Below are positions 59,829 to 64,000 of a stretch of DNA of 64,000 bases, piece by piece. The position numbers and the translations under genes are program-made. Origin of the DNA: Tachypleus tridentatus (lineage: Eukaryota > Arthropoda > Merostomata > Xiphosura > Limulidae); the NCBI RefSeq assembly GCF_004210375.1, contig NC_134832.1, positions 150,471,592 to 150,535,591 of the forward strand, read 5' to 3'. The notes beneath the pieces were generated by a model. The model saw only the letters and a program-made list of their open reading frames with translations, ran no database searches and was not told where the DNA came from. Numbering within the stretch: position 1 is the stretch's first letter; every line of letters begins with the position of its first letter.

Positions 59829-60194
59829 CATCATGAATTATCTTTTTTTATACATTTCTGAACTTGTATCCGAATTTGAAGAATTTAGCGCAAAGTGAAA
59901 AAAAAAATCATACCGGCAGTTTGCGTGTATTTTAATTCAAATGTTAAGCCTATTAATATTTTAAAGTTCCGCCTTTCAAACTGTGACTCTTGACTTTTAT
60001 AATAACTAAAAACAAATCATAAACGTATGAATTCCGACCTTTCTAATAAATGACTCGAATTACTTAATGTTAAAAATTAATAGAGAAGAAAGCTGAGACT
60101 TCTAGCTATTACTAACTGGGTAATCTCAGTTTTGACAAAGTTTTCTGCCGCAAGCACAGTAATATTCTACAACGTTCGGCCAAGTTAAGATATA
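59829..60194. other. Unannotated AT-rich interval
   Basis: No gene or repeat recognised. Confidence 0.5.
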
Positions 60195-60645
60195 CACTGG
60201 TGGCCAAAATCTTAAGCCTAATGAGCATAAAAAAAAAATATGCATTTTGCGTTGTTAGACTCAACCACTTATTTGAGTAGAGCTTCGAAAGATGAAAATA
60301 AAAAATGGAAAATAAAAATAAACGTTTTTAGCATTTAATAGGAAAAATGTGAACACTATGAAATTAGCCTAAATAGTAGCTGGTCAAAAGTTTAAACGTA
60401 ATTCTTTTGGACCACCCAGCGTGCGTGTTCGCCCGAATTGAACCCCATTGAAAATGTTTTGGGGTGGATTGCAAGAGAAGTCTGTATAAATGAACGTCAA
60501 TTCCAAACGGTGCATGATTTTCGTGAAGCCATCTTCACCACTTGGAATAACATTCCAGCCAGCCTTCTGCAAATGCTTATATCGAGTATTCCAAAGCGGA
60601 TGTTTGCAGTTATTCGCAATGATGGCCGTGCAATGCTGTTTCCTA
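60195..60645 (+). mobile_element. Tc1-like transposon relic with left IR/DR end, internally deleted
   Basis: The left end starts cactggtggccaaaatctta at 60195 after a TA, and an inner motif agctggtcaaaagtttaaac lies at 60378, about 183 bp inside. The intervening DNA (atgcattttgcgttgttaga, cttcgaaagatgaaaata) is the reverse complement of the right end of the relic at 36470-36620, so these are opposite ends of one family with long inverted ends. The element then jumps straight into the transposase C-terminus. The right end is missing. Confidence 0.75.
60399..60645 (+). pseudogene. Tc1-like transposase C-terminal fragment
   Basis: Reads ELNPIENVLGWIAREVCI and onward through FTTWNNIPASLL to PKRMFAVIRNDGRA, nearly the same as the fragment at 35965-36352. 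The catalytic Glu is kept. Everything upstream of it, including both Asp residues, is deleted. Similarity to the other copy ends at about 60630, and the open frame continues into unrelated sequence to 60719. Confidence 0.78.
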
Positions 60646-61271
60646 CAACCGAGGAACGGATGAAACTCTGCGATAGCAGTTCGAAATGCTGTCTCCAAGA
60701 GCTTTTAAATATTTGTTAGAGGTGGATTAGCCCGTTACACCAAACTAGAGGTTTCAAAAACTTATTGGAACGTGTTTAAATGATACGTTGTGGACATCTG
60801 TAATATATTAAAACCAACATCTTCTGTATATGCTGCGATTACTTATTGTAGCATTACGTTGCTTAAATTTATTTTGTAATAACAAAGCTACACACACTCT
60901 AATATATTCACATACATTGTTATGAACGAACTACCTCTAATGAACATATGCTTTGAAAGACATTGTAGAAAAAATACCAAGGGGTTTTATTATGAGTATC
61001 TTTAAAGTTATGTGACAGGAAATATTCACGTCGTAACAAACACAAGGTTGTGTATATCATAGGAATATCAAAACAATATTATTCATATAAAAATAGTGCG
61101 TTCCTGAAAACCAGTGAATATTCCAATGAAAACCTCAGAAACATATCATAACATTTGTTTTTAACAACAACAACAAAATGTTTTTTTTCAGACACACAAA
61201 AAAAGAATTATTACAAACTTTGTGGTAGAAAGATTTAACCAATGAAACGGGTTAAACTTCACAGATATATT
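60646..61271. other. Unannotated AT-rich interval
   Basis: No gene or repeat recognised. Confidence 0.5.
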
Positions 61272-61381
61272 TTGTTTGCTTGATATTAAGTACAAGACTA
61301 CACAGTGGGTATTCTGTGCTGTACTCATACCAAGTATCAAAAATTTGGTTTTAGCCTTGTTGGCTTTCAGAATGGCTAAGT
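61272..61381 (-). mobile_element. SINE family 3, degenerate
   Basis: tgatattaagtacaagacta followed by cacagtgggtattctgtgct, then accaagtatcaaaaatttgg, match family 3 in minus orientation. The head end is eroded. Confidence 0.55.
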
Positions 61382-62194
61382 AGTAAATCAAAGAACAGTA
61401 ATATTTAGCGCCAGTTCTTTCTTTGTTTCAGTAGAAATTAAACCTAAATGCTGTAATCTGAGACATGTCTTCCAATTTACAATGTGTAATAATTTTTATA
61501 TTTCCGATGATTTAATATATTTTATCTTATTTGAATACAATTTAATTTATTTGAATATATTTTATCTTATTTGAATATAATTTAATTTATTTGAATATAT
61601 TTTATCTTATTTTGGGAAAAGTGCATTAATAATAATTAGCCGATTACCCGTGGCGTCAGTACTCACTTGGAGGACCAACAATTGGTAGGAATGACAATGC
61701 ATTGTAGCTATGAGCGGTTTACAGGATTGTGCATTAATCTATATTGATTTTTTTTTTGTCTAAAGATAAAAATATGCTAAATACTCTATAAACGTCAAAT
61801 CTATGTGTTACCTCTTCACTTTCGTTTTGCTCCACTACGCGCAGCAAATTCAGCTGTCCATTTTATTTTATACATTGAAATAGAAAAAAATAAAGTTATC
61901 TGTGACGGAAAATGGAGGCGAAACAGTAAAATTGTGACCCTTATTGCAAATCTACTTGCACACAGGATAAAAAAAATCGTGAAATTGGGGGTTGTAGATC
62001 GCATAATAAAAACCATTTTCCAATATCTTTTAAGCAAGAGTTTCATTATTGTATGACAATGTATTTTCAGATTAAAGTTTTAATTCAACTTTTTTAAAAA
62101 TTATACTTGGTATTTATTGTAGTTTGAAGGTATTTGATTACAAAGCTCTAACAATGTAACATGAGTCCTGTTGGTTGTTATGAACTTTAACTTT
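61382..62194. other. Unannotated interval with a short AT-rich direct repeat
   Basis: tatttgaatatattttatct/tatttgaatataatttaat alternate about five times at 61527-61612. The open frame 61805-62056 (83 codons) is not recognisable as a known protein. I cannot support it as a gene. Confidence 0.45.
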
Positions 62195-62335
62195 AGGGCG
62201 TTTGGCTGGTAATCTGCGGCTCAGGAGTTCGTTTCCTCGATCTTGGAAAGAACTGACGATGAGTGATGTTTACCATCTGCTTTTCCTCTAGTCTATCACT
62301 GTTAAATTAGAGACGGTTACACTGGAATCCCCCTC
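62195..62335 (+). mobile_element. Degenerate tRNA-derived SINE, family 1-like
   Basis: ggcgtttggctggtaatctg and caggagttcgtttcctcgat suggest a decayed tRNA-like head. ctctagtctatcactgttaa followed by attagagacggtta matches the 3' part of the family 1 body. The central part is missing. Confidence 0.5.
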
Positions 62336-63352
62336 TCCCGCCAAAACATCAGCGCTACACTAATCATTAAAATAGACATCGAACATCTAACACCCTTTCT
62401 TCGTCAGATCACACAGCTATTCGTTATCCTGCTAATATTATACGACAACACTACACAGCAAACATAAGTTATAAACATTAAATGATCCATCAACACAAAC
62501 GGACATGGCCCTGATAGAGGAAGCTATTAAACCCCAAACAATACCAGTACACGATCGAGTAAGAAGACAAGCTGAATCCCACCTCTTCAAGACCTAAATT
62601 CCCATAAATGAACTTTGTTAATCCTTTACTAAAAATATACTTTAAGTCGTGGTACTCCACTTTTGGTGACACGAGAAAAAAATCTTAAATTATTTTACAT
62701 TGTGAAATGGCTGGTTGTACCCTAGAAGGATTTTTTATCCCATTACTCTTATTACACTGGATGCAAAATGCTTCCCGTTTTACAAGTTTGTTTTTCGTCA
62801 CAGAAGATGACCAATTTCACAAACTCCAAACACATGATTCATTCAACACTTTCAATAGACACGGAAGACATATCCACGGATCAGCTGAATAAGCGCAACC
62901 TATGTTAAGACAAAACTACTTTCCTGAATAATAAGTTGTTTTTTTTATGTTTATGGAACAAAGTGACGAGCTATCGCTTGTATGCGTTACATGTTTTAAA
63001 AAACGTCACTATAAATATATAAAGAAAGTGTTTTTAAAGAAAGTAAGAAGTTAAAAGAAGTAGTCCTGTCTTGTATAACTGATCAATTTATATTTGTTGT
63101 TCACGACAGATATGTGAATTCAAAATATTTACGCTGATTTTTACGTCAAATGGAAGTTTTTTATATGTTTTGAGAGAAATACGTAAATATCTTTTTTTTG
63201 TCCACGTTTAAAAACACAATTCTGTATTATATATTACAGTAAGAAATGTTAGCGTTATTCCATACCTAGAATGGAAAACCAAAATAAACGAAGAAAGATA
63301 TATTATTTACTTAGATAACTAAATAATTATACATTAGGTATGACAGTTCCTC
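62336..63352. other. Unannotated interval, possible decayed LINE C-terminus
   Basis: A plus-strand frame at about 62490-62586 reads ALIEEAIKPQTIPVHDRVRR, weakly like the C-terminal end of a jockey-type LINE ORF2. It is too short and broken to be sure. No other feature seen. Confidence 0.25.
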
Positions 63353-63470
63353 AGCCAGTCGCTAGTACAGCGGTATGTCTTCGGATTTACAACGCTAAAA
63401 TCGGGGGTTCGATTCCATTCGGTGGGCTCAGCAGCTAGCCCGATGTGGCTTTGCTATAAGAAAACACACA
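63353..63470 (+). mobile_element. Short tRNA-derived SINE, family 2
   Basis: Head cagtcgctagtacagcggta with ggatttacaacgctaaaatc (TAC in the anticodon position, Val-like) and B box gggttcgattcc, then ggtgggctcagcagctagcc and the tail tgctataagaaaacacacaa. The best copy of family 2 here; about 115 bp. Not a true tRNA, as there is no matching acceptor stem. Confidence 0.85.
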
Positions 63471-63476
63471 AGACAA

Positions 63477-63599
63477 CTCCTTACTGATACGGTGGTACGT
63501 TTAAGGACTTACAACGCTAGAATTCGAGTTTCGTTACCCGTGGTTGGCAGATTACACATAACACTCTGTGTAGTTTTGTGTTTAATGGCAAACAAACAA
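63477..63599 (+). mobile_element. Short tRNA-derived SINE, family 3
   Basis: tactgatacggtggtacgtt, aaggacttacaacgctagaa, gagtttcgttacccgtggtt (B box), ending gtgtttaatggcaaacaaac. It shares its tRNA-like head with family 2 (cttacaacgcta) but has a different tail. It lies directly behind the family 2 copy. Confidence 0.8.
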
Positions 63600-64000
63600 G
63601 TATGGCAGCTTTCGTTATTATTATATCTCGGCATGAAACTATAAGATGTAACGACACCAATAATTTAGTTATTTCTCATAAAACGTTTGAGGAGGTTCTT
63701 TTATGTAAATCGGATACAATAAAATGAATTATTTATCTAACAATGCTACATTAAGACTAAATCCAACAGTACCGGGCTGTATCCTGAAGAACTAAATTGT
63801 TCAAATTCAACATTATGTACAATCTTTACTTGTAACAATATAATCTGGTACTGCATCCCACATCTCCTTAGAACTGGAATCTAATAATATCCTATACACT
63901 TCTAATATTGCTTCGCTGCAAGGTAGTTACATAATTTAATAGGACTAATATAACCACCATTATCGTTTTTCTTGTTATATTACAAACCAATTCTGTAAAT
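63600..64000. other. Unannotated interval
   Basis: AT-rich, no gene or repeat recognised up to the window edge. Confidence 0.5.

Noticed and set aside
61805..62056. 83-codon plus-strand frame
   Set aside because: No recognisable domain, an overlapping frame of similar length on the other strand, and no splice or promoter context.
62707..62892. 61-codon frame near the right end
   Set aside because: Could be part of a decayed LINE, but no motif is clear enough to call it.

Overview
The window is eukaryotic nuclear DNA that is almost gene-free and dominated by repeats. It is AT-rich, has no bacterial-style gene packing, and carries tRNA-derived SINEs, relics of LINE, Penelope, mariner and Tc1 elements, and at least a dozen families of tandem repeat. 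The only intact protein gene I can support is a neuropeptide F/Y-type GPCR whose conserved motifs resemble arthropod NPF receptors. From memory, the commonest SINE resembles one seen in horseshoe-crab (Limulus/Tachypleus) sequence. A chelicerate, probably a horseshoe crab, is my best guess, but no search was run.

Layout. 1-16952: one huge array of a 32-bp satellite, entered mid-array at base 1. 16953-25240: a degenerate 33-bp purine-rich array. 25241-26117: a 39-bp array. These three abut without a gap and share a TTATCAT(T/A)CA core. 26690-29330: a decayed CR1-like LINE in which a 67-bp piece of the reverse-transcriptase gene has become a 26-copy satellite. 29.4-39.9 kb: SINEs, LINE, Penelope-like and Tc1-like relics and small tandem repeats in otherwise featureless DNA. 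39.9-44.06 kb: a 49-bp satellite split by a short SINE and by an internally deleted mariner. 44.65-45.1 kb: a 43-bp repeat. 45398-46567 (minus strand): the NPF-receptor-like gene, with a likely 5'UTR splice acceptor just upstream. 47.4-49.3 kb: a 31-bp repeat interrupted by a nearly full-length dead Tc1 element. 49.8-64 kb: SINEs, a small TA-flanked DNA transposon nested in a SINE, 69-bp and 49-bp arrays, and another Tc1-like relic.

There is no multi-gene pathway here. The main biological interest is how the repeats arose and nested: a satellite born inside a LINE coding region, transposons whose insertion sites can be read because they landed in satellites, and long-range shared variants in the 17-kb array. 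Most of the many short ORFs are by-products of repeats whose length is a multiple of three (33, 39 and 69 bp).
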